A stretch of 64,000 bases of DNA from Micropterix aruncella (GCA_944548615.1 OX155961.1:1-64000), one strand, 5' to 3'. Positions 1 to 11,499 are shown, counted from the stretch's first letter. Notes: a model not told the origin generated them from the sequence alone. Numbers and translations: made by a program.

Positions 1-1060
1 ACACCGCAGGCAAAAAACTTTTTTTCGAATTTTGTGCGAAATTTGAAAAAAAAAATTGCCTGCTATTGATGTTAATGATAATCCAAAACGGATTTTTTTG
101 GAGGTTTTTACAAAAGGACTTTTGGGTATTGACGAGAAACGGTAACCTGAAAAAAAAACGAAATGTATTCAATATTAAACTATTGACCGCAGGCAAAAAG
201 TTTTTTTCGAAAAAAAAAATTGCACAAATATTAACATGTGTTAACAATAATCTAAAACAATTGGACTATTTTTGAACTTTTTCCGAAATGACTGGGTATT
301 GATGACAAAATGTAATTTGAAACAAATAAAATTTCAGGATACCTTTTGACATCAATACGCAGTCATTGAAAAAACCTCGAAAATAGTCCTATTTTTTTAA
401 ATATTGCAAAGATATGTATTTTTCCGACCTATTTTTTTTCAAAATATTGCGTAATATTAAAAACTTTGCAAAATGTCATCATTTTTATAATATCGCTAAT
501 TGGTATCGATATTACAATATACTCGACTATATTCAAGACACCTAACAAATATTTTCACACATGATGTGATGTACAAACAAAATGACCCACGGTGTAAAAT
601 TGTTGACACACGGAGTAAAATTTTGAATGCCTATATCTCGATTATTTATTTTTTAAAATACTTCTTTTTTTTTGTATGTAAATTGGTTGTGAAATTTTAC
701 GCATCCGAAGCTTTTTTCTTTCACATTTAGTATTACAATGATCGAATATAGTAGTATTTCTTTACTTTTTCGATTTCTGAGAAAGGCTCCTATACTGCAA
801 TAATTCCGATTATTGCAGATTCAGAATCAGCATGGTTATATGCATATATGTATGTAACTTTGAAGTCTCGAAATGTTGGTGATTTCAATTGTCCGAGGCT
901 ATTTTCTTTCACATTTAGCATTAAAATAGGAATGATCTATTAGTGTGTATATTTAATTTTTTGAGAAAGGTTCCTATAATGCAATTATTCCAAAATATAT
1001 CTTGCAGTTAGCTAAACTGCATAAATTCCTGCCCTAATTCTAGAAAATCATATCACTCAC
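1..1060. repeat. AT-rich repeat stretch left of the ELP1-like exon
   Basis: No coding region is seen. About 1-330 is a degenerate dimer: the phrase ACCGCAGGCAAAAA recurs at about 1 and 185, each followed by long A and T runs. About 735-1020 resembles the 422-bp MITE at 55867-56288, sharing TATACTGCAATAATTCC-like ends and a GGAATCAGC-type core. The missing ELP1-like exon 2 was not found here, so it must lie beyond the left edge. Confidence 0.5.
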
Positions 1061-1384
1061 AAGCACCCCTGCGGTGAACGTTCCTTTCAACTCGACGTTG
1101 GAAAAATCCTTTGAAGCAGAAAAGATTTCTCCAGTATTTAGAACCGCGCACACCTCTTGCGAAAACGACAGATATGTGCAGGTTATCACGACGGCGGTTT
1201 CAGCGCTTGCTTTAAAATCATAACTGGGATGCAACTCATCTGCATTTTCGCAGCACCGATGCAATGTTAGGTTAGAACAAACAAAGACGTCGCCGTTCTC
1301 ACCGACGGCCAAATGCGACTCGTGCGGTGTGTTTAGCGCAACACAATCGCGTTGTGCGTGTGTGGAAAGGTTTAAATTTCGCAT
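1061..1384 (-). CDS. Elongator complex protein 1 (ELP1/IKAP)-like, first coding exon
   Basis: The minus-strand exon encodes 108 residues starting MRNLNLSTH at an ATG (1382-1384). It ends at a consensus donor, GTGAGT, read from 1060 down. The MRNL start is typical of ELP1. So is a short strand-rich region with CAVLNTGEIF followed by a KGTFTAG-type stretch, where family members have an S/AGxxxxMSWSPDQE continuation. In the known family, ELP1 is the scaffold of the six-subunit Elongator complex, which modifies wobble uridines of tRNAs in the cytoplasm; its N-terminal half folds as WD40 propellers, and this exon would be the first blades. The reading frame ends in phase 0 at the donor. The in-frame triplet at 1400-1402 is GTG, so the start at 1384 is preferred. 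The rest of the gene lies left of the window. Recognition is by eye from a divergent region, hence moderate confidence. Confidence 0.7.
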
Positions 1385-3480
1385 TTTTAATCCTAAACAC
1401 ACGCGTTAAATACCCAAAAATACAAAAACCGGAACGTGGAATTTGTTTTGACTTTTCTTTGACCCTGACAGTAGATACGAGATTGCAATTTTGGAAAAAT
1501 TAATCAGGTTGGCCAATCGTTCTATGCCAACGTAACAAACTTAAAATCACGGATCTCCACATTGGCCAACTGAACCAATGCCAAACAAGATACCGCTCTA
1601 CGCGTTGGCGAATTCTTGGCCGCATCGTTAAGATGGAAGCGAGTCGGCACCACTGGATTTTGTGGAAAACGTAGGAGAAAAGGCAAGAGACATAGGCAGT
1701 GGCATTGGCCAAAGTGTAGCGTGGCGTTACAAACAGTGTCAACGTCGCCTGTATGCGCGAGTGTCTGTGATTCTACAATAAAACCATGTAATCTAGTCTA
1801 GATGCGCGTTTGACGATGATCAAAGAATCACAGTCGCCATAAATATATTCCTGTTACATCAGAACATCGACAAACTCTAACAGCATAAGCTATGTGATAG
1901 CCATGAACAAAAAACTATTATATCCATTTCCTTTCGTCTTAGATTTATAACGTGTTTTAGTATTAGTTTTTACTTAAATTGTCACGCAGTCAAGGTTTGA
2001 GCTGACCCCCCCCCCCCCCCCCCCCCCCCCCGACCCCTACGCCTACGCCTCATATATAGCATCCATCGAAAAATATAACGGATTGTCATCTAGCTAGAAA
2101 TAAGAATCAATATGATTATATTTTTTTACGCAACAATATGTTGCGTTTTACAATTAAGCAAGTAGATTTTCATAGTAATTTAGTCAAATACAACAAGCGT
2201 TTTCAGAAGAATTGAATTCGATTTAGTCCTTAAAATATCTCCTTTGGCGGGCCGTAAAGCGACTGGGGTTGTGTAAGTGGAATATTATTCAAAGATATTT
2301 ATTTAAGTGGGGGAAGGGGCTACAGCACTAGTTTTAACTTTCGGTTAAAGACTCAGCTAAATTTGTTGGCTGTTATTTCCGCGAAGGGCATTTAGGTCGC
2401 AATGCACACAAGCGTTTCGACTCCACCAAAGTCTCAGCACTCCTACACGGAAACCACCTGCCCAGCCATTGGCATAGGGGCAGTCCAAGACAGACTACGC
2501 TGCCACGGGAAGGCGCCGATACCCCTCCGAGGAATGCGCACGTAGGCCGCAGAATTGGGCAGTAGGTCAGTCTTGAAATTTAAAATTTTCGTAATATTTT
2601 TATTCTAGTCTTTACGCAACAGGAGCAAACGTGTTCGCGCGTTCACTCTGATGGTTAATTAACCATCAGCGTGGAAACGGGAAAATGTGGATTAATTCCC
2701 TTTTTTCTAGTTCATCTATGTATTATTAATTCCCCGTCTCTCTCATACAAAAGTCGCACCATGTGGTGGACAACCGCACTGTCACTTTTCACTCATTTTT
2801 GTCACTACCACTGCGGACTCTTGTAATTGGTGACAAGCGATCTCACAGGCCGTACGGCGTGAGTGAAACGTTATTTCACCCCCTTCCCCGCGCTTCCCAT
2901 GTTCGAGCATCTGAGTAGCTTCGAGTTTAGTTGCGTCCACGCAGTAGAGGGGGATAGCTGTGTCGGACGGGCCCAAATAGGTAAGTTACATCGATGTGAA
3001 ATTCGATGGCGGCCTCTCAGTAGTCCTTACGTCACCAATTGCGTGTTAATTCTAGCTTGGATTGAACAGCCAATCTTTGTCGCGCAACGAAGCGGTGCTG
3101 GCACGACGGGATTAGCAGCTCGACGATAACTCACTTTCCGCAAACTCAGATTGAATTACACAAAATACTTAAATGACACTCAATGCTTCTTACTTGATTA
3201 TTCATTATCAAGCGAGTCGATGATTTTCGCTAGATGATTCATTATCGATCTACGACTCGAACTAATAATCGAGTAGTTCGTAATTCGTGAGGTGATTTGT
3301 GAAAAAAATTGCATGCTAGATGTGTATATGGTCCGTTATATTTACATAGGCCATAAACAATTTTAGCATGCCATTTTTTCAAAAATAGGCTCTCGGAGTA
3401 AAAACTGTTGAAATGTTCAAAAAATCGCATTGAAATGTTCCAACAATCGAAACAATTGGTTAAAACATTTCGCAGAAGCA
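1385..3480. other. Gene-free stretch upstream of the ELP1-like exon
   Basis: This holds the presumed promoter side of the ELP1-like gene (about 1385-1500). It also has a 26-base poly-C run (2006-2031), which is a likely assembly or polymerase-slippage hazard, and GC-richer patches at 2380-2570 and 2780-3130. Short open frames in the patches have no recognisable domain. A strong donor-like AATAG|GTAAGT is present near 2980, but no partner exon was recognised. Confidence 0.4.
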
Positions 3481-3499
3481 AATCCTTAACTCTCTTTTG

Positions 3500-3735
3500 A
3501 TGTGGATACAAAATCCGACTCGGAGGCCAACGTCGACCAGCTGTGACAAGCGCTCGTCAGCATAAAAGCCAGCGTGGACAAGCGACTCCTATACATATCG
3601 GCTCTTAGACATTTCCGCGAAGGATTCATCAATGTGTAGAGCCGGCAAAAGAATAATGATATGTTTAGTGATAGACTAGATAGAGAATATATCGATAATT
3701 TTCGCTTCGACAAGTCTGATGAAGTATCGATGTAA
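3500..3735 (+). pseudogene. Degenerate coding-like stretch of unknown origin
   Basis: One plus-strand frame reads as protein-like text broken by two stops: segments around SDSEANVDQL, then QALVSIKASVDKRLL and ISALRHFREGFINV, then DRLDREYIDNFRF. Amphipathic composition with few stops is unusual for the surrounding AT-rich DNA. I do not recognise the family. It could be a decayed gene or transposon exon, or chance. Confidence 0.25.
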
Positions 3736-3870
3736 TCAGTACTTATTTGTATTGTAATTAATCGTAAAAAATACTTCATTTTAGCTATAAGAAAATAAAG
3801 TAATATTCAGATTGAAATTTAATTAACCGAAATATTGACCCCTATTATCTTTGTAGTTTGCCCTTTTAAT

Positions 3871-4097
3871 CAGTGACGTAACTAGCTACTCGTAAACCCT
3901 GCCACCGCAGGGGAGACCACCGCAGGGGAGACGTCATATTAGTCTAAAAATTAGATATTTTTCAAACAATAAATTTCCTGGGGTACTATGTATATTTCCC
4001 AGACAAGTATATTAAAGCGATGATTCATTTTGAAAAACAATTACAATTGCGGCGCTCGCGGGGGGGGGGGGGGGGGGCAAACTGTAGTTACGTCATT
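3871..4097. repeat. Short MITE-like element with GTGACGTAACTA-type ends
   Basis: The left end CAGTGACGTAACTAG and the right end (reverse complement AATGACGTAACTACAG) form imperfect terminal inverted repeats. Inside are two copies of a CACCGCAGGGGAGAC phrase and an 18-base poly-G run (4060-4077). Such 'cagtgrcgtarcta' ends are common on insect non-autonomous elements. A minus-strand open frame from 4358 (starts MMEKLAIKQL) overlaps its right side but has no recognised domain. Confidence 0.45.
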
Positions 4098-4439
4098 ATT
4101 TAAAGTAAAATTTCTGCTGTAGAAATTTCGTGAACAGGAATCAGTTGTATTTTTCCACTGTAAAAATAATGAAATTCCGAAAAAACCTGAAATATATTGG
4201 AGCAAGAACTGGCGAGTGGCAGGTTGCGAAGAATCTTCAATCGCAACTCCTTTAACTTTGCGACTGATTTCTGTGACATGTGTGGCTATGCGTTGTCGAA
4301 GCATTGGCGATGGGCGAATTTCCACACTCAGTTGTTTAATCGCGAGCTTCTCCATCATTGTTTGTAGTTCTTAACAGTATACATTTGCGTAAACCGTAGT
4401 GTCACACCTAATGGTCTAGGGAGCTAATGGGCCACTAAG

Positions 4440-5105
4440 ACCTATGTGTATACGGTCGGTCAAACGCACGGGTCAACACCTATCCGGCGGTCTCCACGCA
4501 GACTTTCCCTAGGAGTCAACCTTCGGGCGCTCCTGGACGGTTTGCCGACCGTGCGGCGTCAGCCAGTCGATTGTGCATTCCGACCGATAGCCAGGGGAGT
4601 CTGGAACCAGTATTGTCTAGAGCGGGGTAGCTCTAAACCTTGCGGCAACTGCTCTTGAAACGACCAATAGGCTACCCGATACCGGTTGAACAACCGGACA
4701 AAGGATGCCGTGGTCCGCGATAGATTCAGTAGACACCATATCACCACTACGCAAGGGAGAGGACCATGCAAGCGACATCGAACCTTTAACCAGTCAGTAG
4801 ACCGAAGTAATCTGGTTGCAACTGGTAATAAGGGCGCGAGTGTCGGCCCGCTGGGTGATTAACCTGTTTATCTCGCGGTAAGACGTTGGCTTCTTACGGG
4901 CGAGTGGCGTAACTTGACAGTGGACTGTTTTCGTTCCAAGTCTTCTACGCTCACCTTACGGGAGACAGAACGATCTGATATCGTTAAAACTTTCTGAGGT
5001 GACTGGTTCGCCGCTCTAGTTGTAGTGTTAGACCTCGAGAAGCTGTAATGGATAACGCCGGCACAGTACCGCCAGATCGTTCACTATGAACTTCTTCTGT
5101 CTTGT
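4440..5105. repeat. GC-rich dispersed repeat, class unknown (copy 1 of 3)
   Basis: This stretch is clearly more GC-rich than its flanks and has no long open frame. It shares ordered blocks with 42690-43400 and 43490-44170. The blocks include GTGGTCCGCGATAGATTC, AAGGGAGAGGA, GTGTCGGCCCGC, a CGCGGTAAGRCGTTGGC phrase, GACTGTTTTCGTTCC and ATCGTTAAAACTTYCTGA. The copies are strongly diverged. No RT, transposase or terminal repeat was recognised. It may be the untranslated end of a retroelement or an old structural RNA-derived repeat. Confidence 0.6.
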
Positions 5106-5109
5106 CTTC

Positions 5110-5575
5110 TTTTGTCAAGCTGCCTTCCCAGTATAAGACCACTGTGATGAAAGATTACTGTTATCATACAATATCCATTTTCAGTGACAGTTCAATCTAG
5201 AATCCCTTTATTTGGTGTTTGCTTCAGAAAAACAATGCAAGCGTCGACGCGTTTTTGTAGCCGGCTTTCATTTAGCTCATACGGTGTACCTATTTTTGAG
5301 GCATATTTTTCACAAATACTCAATATTGTTTTATCATTTATTATCAGCTATGATTTATCACACAATTAAAGCTGCTGCGTGCTCAGCCGTTGTTTACGAC
5401 GAAACCGTTTCAACCATCGCTCTTAATTTATAATTATCAACCTTACTCTTCTGTCGTCCATGAGGCTCGTTCTTGAGATCGGAATTATCCGAACGGAAGC
5501 GAGCAAACCAATAATGCACGGTGCAATAATTAACGCTCTTTGGCAACATACTTGACTGATATTAGGGGGCATCTC
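5110..5575 (-). pseudogene. mariner transposase relic, N-terminal half
   Basis: Read on the minus strand, the DNA gives mariner/SETMAR-type transposase text in shifting frames: CTVHYWFARFRSDNSDL, then a KNEPHGRQKSKVDN-like linker, TTAEHAAALI, and YELNESRLQKRVDAC (family: HELNE...R). These mark the paired helix-turn-helix DNA-binding region and the start of the catalytic domain of Tc1/mariner elements, which cut and paste at TA sites. Several stops and frameshifts are present, and the DDD/DDE catalytic core beyond the first motif is missing, so it is dead. Confidence 0.75.
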
Positions 5576-6710
5576 TGCCAACGTTGCTTCTAAGACAGAA
5601 CTGATATATATTGGTTAGTTCGAATTTAACCCCTCCTAAATCCGGCGCATTTTCGTTTCATTGTACGGGCAAATTCAAGTTTGGTAAGTACCGCACGCGT
5701 TATTTTAATGAAGTCTGATACATGGCTGCCGTCAAAAAAGAAACTTCGAAGGGACATTGTGTCCCAATATTCTAACAACGTCTGGGACCTATACATACCT
5801 GCAGGTTTAAAAGGGCTGCAGGTAAAAATGCTATGGCCCAAAATAACTTGATCCGAAATCTGCATTAGTCGTGTTTGATAGAAAGATAATACAATTCACT
5901 CATAGTTAATATCGATATTTTCATTCAAAGTACATCTCTACTATTCTTTCTCTGTCAGTTCGGCAGTCGCGGACAGTCGCGGTGTCGGGGATAGGTTTTG
6001 AACTGTTTTGTGGTTTTATATTATAACTACTTTATCTTGTGTAATTTGCGTAACAATGGCGGTAATACGCGCACACGCGAGTGTCGCGTTATAAAATTGG
6101 GAATCGATACCGCGAAAACCCTGTCGTCTCGTGTTTTGGTGTTTGCGAAAAAAAATCAATTGATATTTGCATGTTTTCGTTTTATCGGTGAGTACTGTTA
6201 TGTCCGTTATTTTGTGGTTGATAATAGTATTGCCGTGATTATTGGAGCGGACGCTTTTGAGTGTTTTGAGCGACGACGTTACCTGATTGGCGCTCGACGG
6301 TCACACCACGTACGATACGATATGCTCTAACCTATTTGACAGCTGTTTACCGTTAAATTATTTGTTCCGACGACCCAAAACAATAAACTGCTCTTCGTTC
6401 GCCCGCTCCGCCATGCCCATTTTAAAAAGGTGTGCCTTTTATATTTTTTTAATGAAAAGCTTGTTTATTTTTCATTCAGCTTGTTTATTTTTCATTCATA
6501 TTGCAGAAGTTTTGATTTACATGCAAAATTCGTATCTGGGTCTTCTTTCGATTGTTAAGGACAATGGACAAAAATGTATGGGCGCTGAGCCCCACCTTTC
6601 TATTAAACATAACGTATTTACCATTGGAAAGATCTATTTATCTACAATATTTATGACTTCACAACTTACCTCAATTATAAGCCGTTTCGGAGTTTTGAAG
6701 TTCGGAATCT
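5576..6710. other. Gene-free stretch with dispersed repeat at 6420-6560
   Basis: No supported gene. About 6420-6560 (GGTGTGCCTTTTA ... GCAGAAGTTTTGATTTAC) is repeated at about 13770-13890, so it belongs to a dispersed element. The open frames that cover 5998-6763 use non-ATG starts or mix repeat sequence and have no recognised domain. Confidence 0.4.
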
Positions 6711-6711
6711 A

Positions 6712-7312
6712 CAAAACCTTTCTCAATAATCGAGAAAGCTACAGATTGGATTCTGGAGGTTGATTCGGTCTCTAAGCAGTATAAATTCCCTGAAAGTCTC
6801 GGATGCACAGCCCTCCGTCCAGATATAACTCTTTACTCTCTATCTCGGAAGGTGGCTCTTATTGTAGAATTAACTGTTCCATGGGAATCAAATATCCCAA
6901 AAGACCACGAGTACAAATTAAATAAATACAATGATCTCGCAAATGCCGTAACCCGGAACGGCTTCACTGTTCACCTTCACGCGGTGGAAGTTGGCGCTCG
7001 TGGCCTGCCAGCTAAATCTCTATTTCACCTCTTTAAAGATCTTGGCCTTTCCAGAAAAATAATCAACTCTTTCTTAGAAAAATTATCTAAAACTGCGATT
7101 TGCGCATCTCAAATTCTATGGCTTCGAAGGGGGAGTGAATGGGTGGCAAGGTGAACGCTCACATGTGGCAAGACAGCTGTCCTAAACCTACCACAGCCGG
7201 TTCGTAAGTCCGGAATCCACTGCTCACCCCCCAGAAGTGTAAAAAATTGTATTATGATGGGCCCGACTCCGGTCGGTGAATTCCATGGCAGCTCCGTTTG
7301 TATTTATTTATA
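6712..7312 (+). mobile_element. REL-endonuclease non-LTR retrotransposon, 5'-truncated copy
   Basis: Truncated 3' end of the family represented by the long copy at 8470-10974. It contains the end of the restriction-like endonuclease domain (ELTVPWESNIPKDHEYKL, then HAVEVGARGLPAKSLFHLFKDL, ending LRRGSEWVAR) and the 3' UTR with the GATGGGCCCGA and GAATTCCATGGCAGCTCCG marks. It closes in a TTTATTTA-type tail. The last 100 codons (6852-7154) are open. 5' truncation is typical of target-primed reverse transcription. Confidence 0.85.
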
Positions 7313-7661
7313 TATTAAATACTCGAAAACCCCCATGCCAATTACCAATTTATTTAAAATATTATTTGCAGCAAAGATCCAGAAAAAATAGTATATTATG
7401 ATGTACAGTCACTGGACACACCATGTTGAAAAGCTGACCTTAGCATATTACATATTATTATGTCAAGAAACAGAGCGGCAATGAAATCATGAAACACATT
7501 ACAGAGTTCAAGCAACATATCCCAGTATTTCCCCTCCATATACTGCTGACAAAGTCGAGCATTCTTAAGAATATATAGTTTGTACTCACACAGCGTATGT
7601 AGTTTATAATTTTGGATATTCTGGGACGGTTTTCATTTAAATAATTAATAAAAATACAATA
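7313..7661. other. Gene-free AT-rich stretch
   Basis: Nothing recognisable apart from AT-rich spacer between a retrotransposon tail and the TIR element that follows. Confidence 0.3.
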
Positions 7662-8441
7662 GCCCGTATTCCGTTTCTCGCAGGCTAAAACTAAGCTGGT
7701 GCTAAAAATTAAGAACTTAAGCACCTTCCTTATTTAGTTTTATCATTTAGGTATTCTGTTTTATCAAAATTAAGAACCGGTCTTAAATCTTAAAATTTCC
7801 GTTTTGTCTATGGCCGTTTTAACGCGGGGTCTTAATTTTGACAGATAGCTGCCCAGTCAGTCGCCCGATCGCTCGCCGCCGCGCCGTTTCGGGTTTGTGT
7901 GTCGATTCGCATTTTCGTTTGTTTTGATATAAAATGAAACAATAATAAGGAGAATGTGCCTTAACAAGAATATACAGAGCGATTTATCATAACCTACAAA
8001 AAAAAAATACACAGGATTATCAGGGCAAGATATACATAGATATGAATAAACGATTACTTACGATAATCTGCGCTCCTCATCCCTTCTTCGATTTAAAAAC
8101 CAATGCTGAGCAATCATCTTTGAAAATTGCAACAAGTAAAGTCTTCGGAATCACAAGCAAAAACAAGTTACACAGCTGTCAGACGAAGACTGATCGATTT
8201 TAGACCATTCTTAGATAAGACCCCGAACATTACCCATCCGCCATGACAGTTGTAGAAACGGAATACCAAAAAGCGTCTCGACGGTGCTTACCGTCAATTT
8301 AAGCACCTGATGATCACTACATAAGCACGCGCCAGTTAGGACCCATAAAAGGGAATACCAAAACGTCACTTCAAAATTAAGCATCATTTTAGCGCCCTTT
8401 TAGACACCAATTTAGGCACCTGCGAGAAATGGAATACGGGC
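7662..8441. mobile_element. Non-autonomous DNA transposon with about 24-bp terminal inverted repeats
   Basis: Left end GCCCGTATTCCGTTTCTCGC and right end (reverse complement GCCCGTATTCCATTTCTCGC) match except for one base and continue into imperfect subterminal repeats (AGCACC / GGTGCT motifs, TAAGACC). Length is about 780 bp with a GC-rich centre near 7860 and no transposase frame. CAAT occurs near both outer edges and may be the target duplication. The superfamily is unclear. Confidence 0.7.
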
Positions 8442-8446
8442 CAATG

Positions 8447-8469
8447 TTGAGGCTTACGTATAAATTAAT
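8447..8469 (+). repeat. Target-site duplication, left copy
   Basis: The 23 bases beginning TTGAGGCTTACG are repeated exactly at 10975-10997 and bracket the long non-LTR copy. They define its 5' truncation point (8470) and true 3' boundary (10974). Confidence 0.85.
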
Positions 8470-8473
8470 TCCG

Positions 8474-9664
8474 AAGGTCCCAGTTTGCACCGGACCAAAG
8501 GACGCTCGGCCCATTGCTCTGACAGATACTGTGGCCAAAATCTTTTTTGGCATAGTCCACATGAGGATGAGCGAATTCATGCACCGGAACGAGTACCTTG
8601 GAGTGTCAGTACAAAAAGGCTTCATGCGTGGCGTCTCAGGCTGCCTCGAGCACAATTCTCTCTTGGCTGCTGCCATGAAGGATGCGAGACAGCACGAACG
8701 CCAAATCAATGTATGCTGGCTCGACCTAGAGAATGCCTTTGGGTCAGTTCGGCACAGTCTCCTCCACTTTGCGCTCCGCTGGTACAACTTCCCACCTGTG
8801 GTGCGTGACATTGTAGCCTCCTACTACAACTGTCTGACGTTCCATGTCAAAACGCAAGAATGGACTACCCGCTCTATATCTTATTCAATTGGACTGTTTC
8901 AGGGCTGTTGCCTTTCTCCGACGATATTCAATATCGTTTTCAATATACTGCTGGAAAGCCTGACCCAGTTCGACAAGAAGTGGAGTTACCGTTTTAAAAC
9001 AGACGGCCAATACACATCGTCTTGCCTCGCTTTTGCCGACGACCTAACTTTTATCACCAGGAGCCCCAAGCAGCTTTCCCTGCTATTACAGAAAGTGGAG
9101 CTGTTCTGCGACTGGTCAGGCTGTATAAAAGTGAAGCCCTCCAAATGTTTTTGCCTTGGACTCGCCCGCATAGGCACAAAATTTACGTCCTATGACCCAA
9201 AATTGGTCTATAAGGGCTCTATTATCTCCCTTATAGACCCAAATAACCACTTCAAATTTCTTGGCAGGAAAATTACCTGCCAGGGAAAAGACCTCTCTGG
9301 CGATCATGTTATAGAACATTTCAGTAGTTGCCTGGAAAAGATAGATGCACTGCTAATTTCTGGCCCTCGTAAGGCTTGGAACTATGACAACTATGTAACT
9401 TCACATTTGTCATGGCCCTTTCTTATTTACGATTTCACCAAAACCCAACTGTCTCGTCTGGATGCACTGGTGACAGCTAGTCTAAAATCCTGGTTGTCCT
9501 TAGCCAAACCAGCTGACCCCTCGACTCTCTTCAGGTCCAAACACAATTTTGGGCTAGCTCTAAAACTGCCCTCTGCTCTACGCCAACTCCAGAATAACCA
9601 AAAATTCGATTCTAAGCAATTCCAAGGATCCGGCAATATCGAAGCACGTAGTAAGTGGCCGTAG
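8474..9664 (+). pseudogene. Reverse transcriptase domain of REL non-LTR element
   Basis: The open frame begins upstream in MITE and target sequence at an ATG (8429), but retroelement text starts at about PKVPVCTGPKDARPIALTD. RT motifs in order: GFMRGVSGCLEH (motif 1), CWLDLENAFGSVRH (motif A, first catalytic Asp), GLFQGCCLSP (motif B), LAFADDLTF (motif C, the FADD box), then KPSKC and FKFLGRKI (motifs D/E). The LENAFGSVRH and IGLFQGC wording is close to NeSL/Utopia-type RTs. The enzyme would copy the element RNA at a nicked target. The frame ends at a stop after KWP, where a frameshift separates it from the C-terminal part. The N-terminal DNA-binding region is missing, so the copy is not autonomous. 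Confidence 0.85.
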
Positions 9665-9743
9665 TGAGTCAAATGATCTACAAGCCCGCGTTGACTTCCA
9701 CAAAAAGCAGAATGGCACTGGTCTGGGGTATGGCAGTACAACC

Positions 9744-10667
9744 ATGAGCGATGTGGACTTGAAGAAGTCTCTCTTGCGGGGAGATTACGACAGCAATAGT
9801 ATGGCTCACGCTATTGGCCTTCAATGCCAGAATGATTGGACAACAATTGGAGACTTTTGCATTCCTCCTCCAATGCACTGGAAAGTAATGTTGTATGACT
9901 GGACGTCAGAGATGCTGAAGTTTTATTTAAATGCCTTTCAGCATACACTTCCAGACCCCAGTAACCTCGCTCGTTGGAGCTATGCCGAGGATAGTTCATG
10001 TCCTCTTTGTAGCAACACCCCTTGCACAGCTAGACATATTCTAGCTGGCTGCAAGGTGGCCTTGGATCAAGGACGGTACACTTACCGCCACGACAAAGTC
10101 CTTGCTGTTATTCGCGAGGTACTTAGCCTCTCAGTGGCTCGTGCCAACAAGGGTATGACAGTATCCTCCAAACCCCCAATACAGTTTGTGCGGGTTGGCT
10201 CTAAAGGCAAAAAACATCTCACTGCAAAACCTTTATCAATAATCGAGAAAGCTTCAGATTGGATTATGGAGGTCGATTCGGTCTCTAGGCAGTATAAATT
10301 CCCTGAAAGTCTCGGATGCACAGCCCTGCGTCCAGATATAACTCTTTACTCTCTATCTTGGAAGATGGTTCTTATCGTAGAGTTAACTGTTCCATGGGAA
10401 TCAAATATCCCAAAAGACCACGAGTACAAATTAAATAAATACCATGACCTCGCAAATGCCGTCACCCGGAACGGCTTCACTGTTCACCTTCACGCGGTGG
10501 AAGTAGGCGCTCATGGCCCGCCAGCTAAATCTTTGTTTCACCTTTTTAAAGATCTTGGTCTCTCCAGGAAAATAATCAACTCCTTTCTAGAAAAAATATC
10601 TAAAACTGCGATTTCTGCATCTCAAATTCTATGGCTTCGAAGGGGGAGTGAATGGGTGGTAAGGTGA
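9744..10667 (+). pseudogene. C-terminal zinc knuckle and restriction-like endonuclease of REL non-LTR element
   Basis: The 307-codon frame has ATG at 9744, but the element's text begins slightly upstream (DLQARVDFHKKQ in another frame). Zinc knuckle: CPLCSNTPCTARHILAGC. Endonuclease: RPDITLYS followed by LIVELTVPWE, matching the (K/R)PD...E/D layout of restriction-like endonucleases that nick the target for target-primed reverse transcription. The end is LRRGSEWVVR. This C-terminal part is the portion found in the many truncated copies across the window. It is open but detached from the RT by a frameshift. Confidence 0.85.
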
Positions 10668-10997
10668 ACGCTCACATGTGGCAAGACAGCTGTCCTAAAC
10701 CTACCACCGCCGGTCGTAAGTCCGGAATCCACCCTTCACCTCCCAGAAGTGTAATAATTATATATGATGGGCCCGATTTTTGGTCGGTGAATTCCATGAC
10801 AGCTCCGTTTGTATTTTATTTTTATGCGTGCACTAACACCACCTACAAACAAATTTTTGAGGGTTTAAGACATGCCGTTGTCAGTTGAAAATATTCGGCT
10901 ATTCAAGTTGTTTTTATAAGTATTATTTTGTTATAAACTTCATAAGAATTTTATTTAGTAATGTGTATTATTTATTGAGGCTTACGTATAAATTAAT

Positions 10998-11382
10998 ATT
11001 AAATATAAAATAACAGTCCAATAAATCAAAAACTATTTTTTATTCATATTTGTGAGAAAACGATCGATAGTTTGGTAAAAGGCTACTCTTAGCTACTCTG
11101 GACGAAATATATATTATATAAATACATAATATACTTGACTAACAAGATAGAATACTAGGTAAAAAGATGTAATTTATAAAAAAAGATATTCTTAGTATTT
11201 ACACTAATTTGGCGGTCGGTTAGTTTTTTTTAAAAATATGGCAAGTTAGCTAAACTGCATTATAGAGATAGAGCAATGATTTTTACAGATTTGAAATCAG
11301 ACTGTTGAATATAGTGGGGTGACATTAAAACATCTTCAATGTAGAAAACTTTGCTGAACTGCATAAATTCCAATAATAAATA
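10998..11382. other. Gene-free AT-rich stretch
   Basis: AT-rich. The segment 11225-11375 resembles the window start (AGCTAAACTGCATAA wording), so it is a dispersed repeat. No gene. Confidence 0.35.
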
Positions 11383-11450
11383 AAATACAAACGGAGCTGC
11401 CATGGAATTCACCGACCAAAGTCGGGCCCATCATATAATATTATTACAGT
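11383..11450 (-). mobile_element. REL non-LTR 3' UTR fragment
   Basis: Only the terminal 3' UTR is present: reverse-complement GGGCCCGACTTTGGTCGGTG, then the CCATGGCAGCTCCG mark and the TTTATTATT-type tail. A very short 5'-truncated insertion. Confidence 0.8.
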
Positions 11451-11499
11451 TCAATTTGATGAACTTTAACCCCTCCTCTCGCGAAGTAAAAATTCACCT

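Larger units (their letters stand above)
8470..10974 (+). mobile_element. REL-endonuclease non-LTR retrotransposon, longest copy (NeSL/Utopia-like)
   Basis: 5'-truncated element with reverse transcriptase followed by a zinc knuckle and a restriction-like endonuclease, the arrangement of the R2/NeSL/Utopia group rather than APE-type LINEs. It is bracketed by a 23-bp target-site duplication. Coding text is split by one frameshift near 9650 into two open frames, described separately. The usual 3' end of the family (CAGCTCCGTTTGTATTT plus TTTA tail) lies at about 10815, yet the duplication is at 10975. The insertion therefore carries about 155 bp of extra downstream sequence, as expected for 3' transduction by read-through. 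Confidence 0.85.

Noticed and set aside
1500..1801. Overlapping open frames on both strands near a TTGGCCA-rich stretch
   Set aside because: No homology recognised, no splice context, and arginine-rich composition typical of GC patches.
4041..4358. 105-codon minus frame starting MMEKLAIKQL
   Set aside because: It has an ATG, but its end is the poly-G run of a MITE and the protein matches no family I know; not supported as a gene.
5998..6763. Long plus-strand frames of 110 and 158 codons
   Set aside because: They use non-ATG starts or run through dispersed repeat and retroelement sequence, with no domain.
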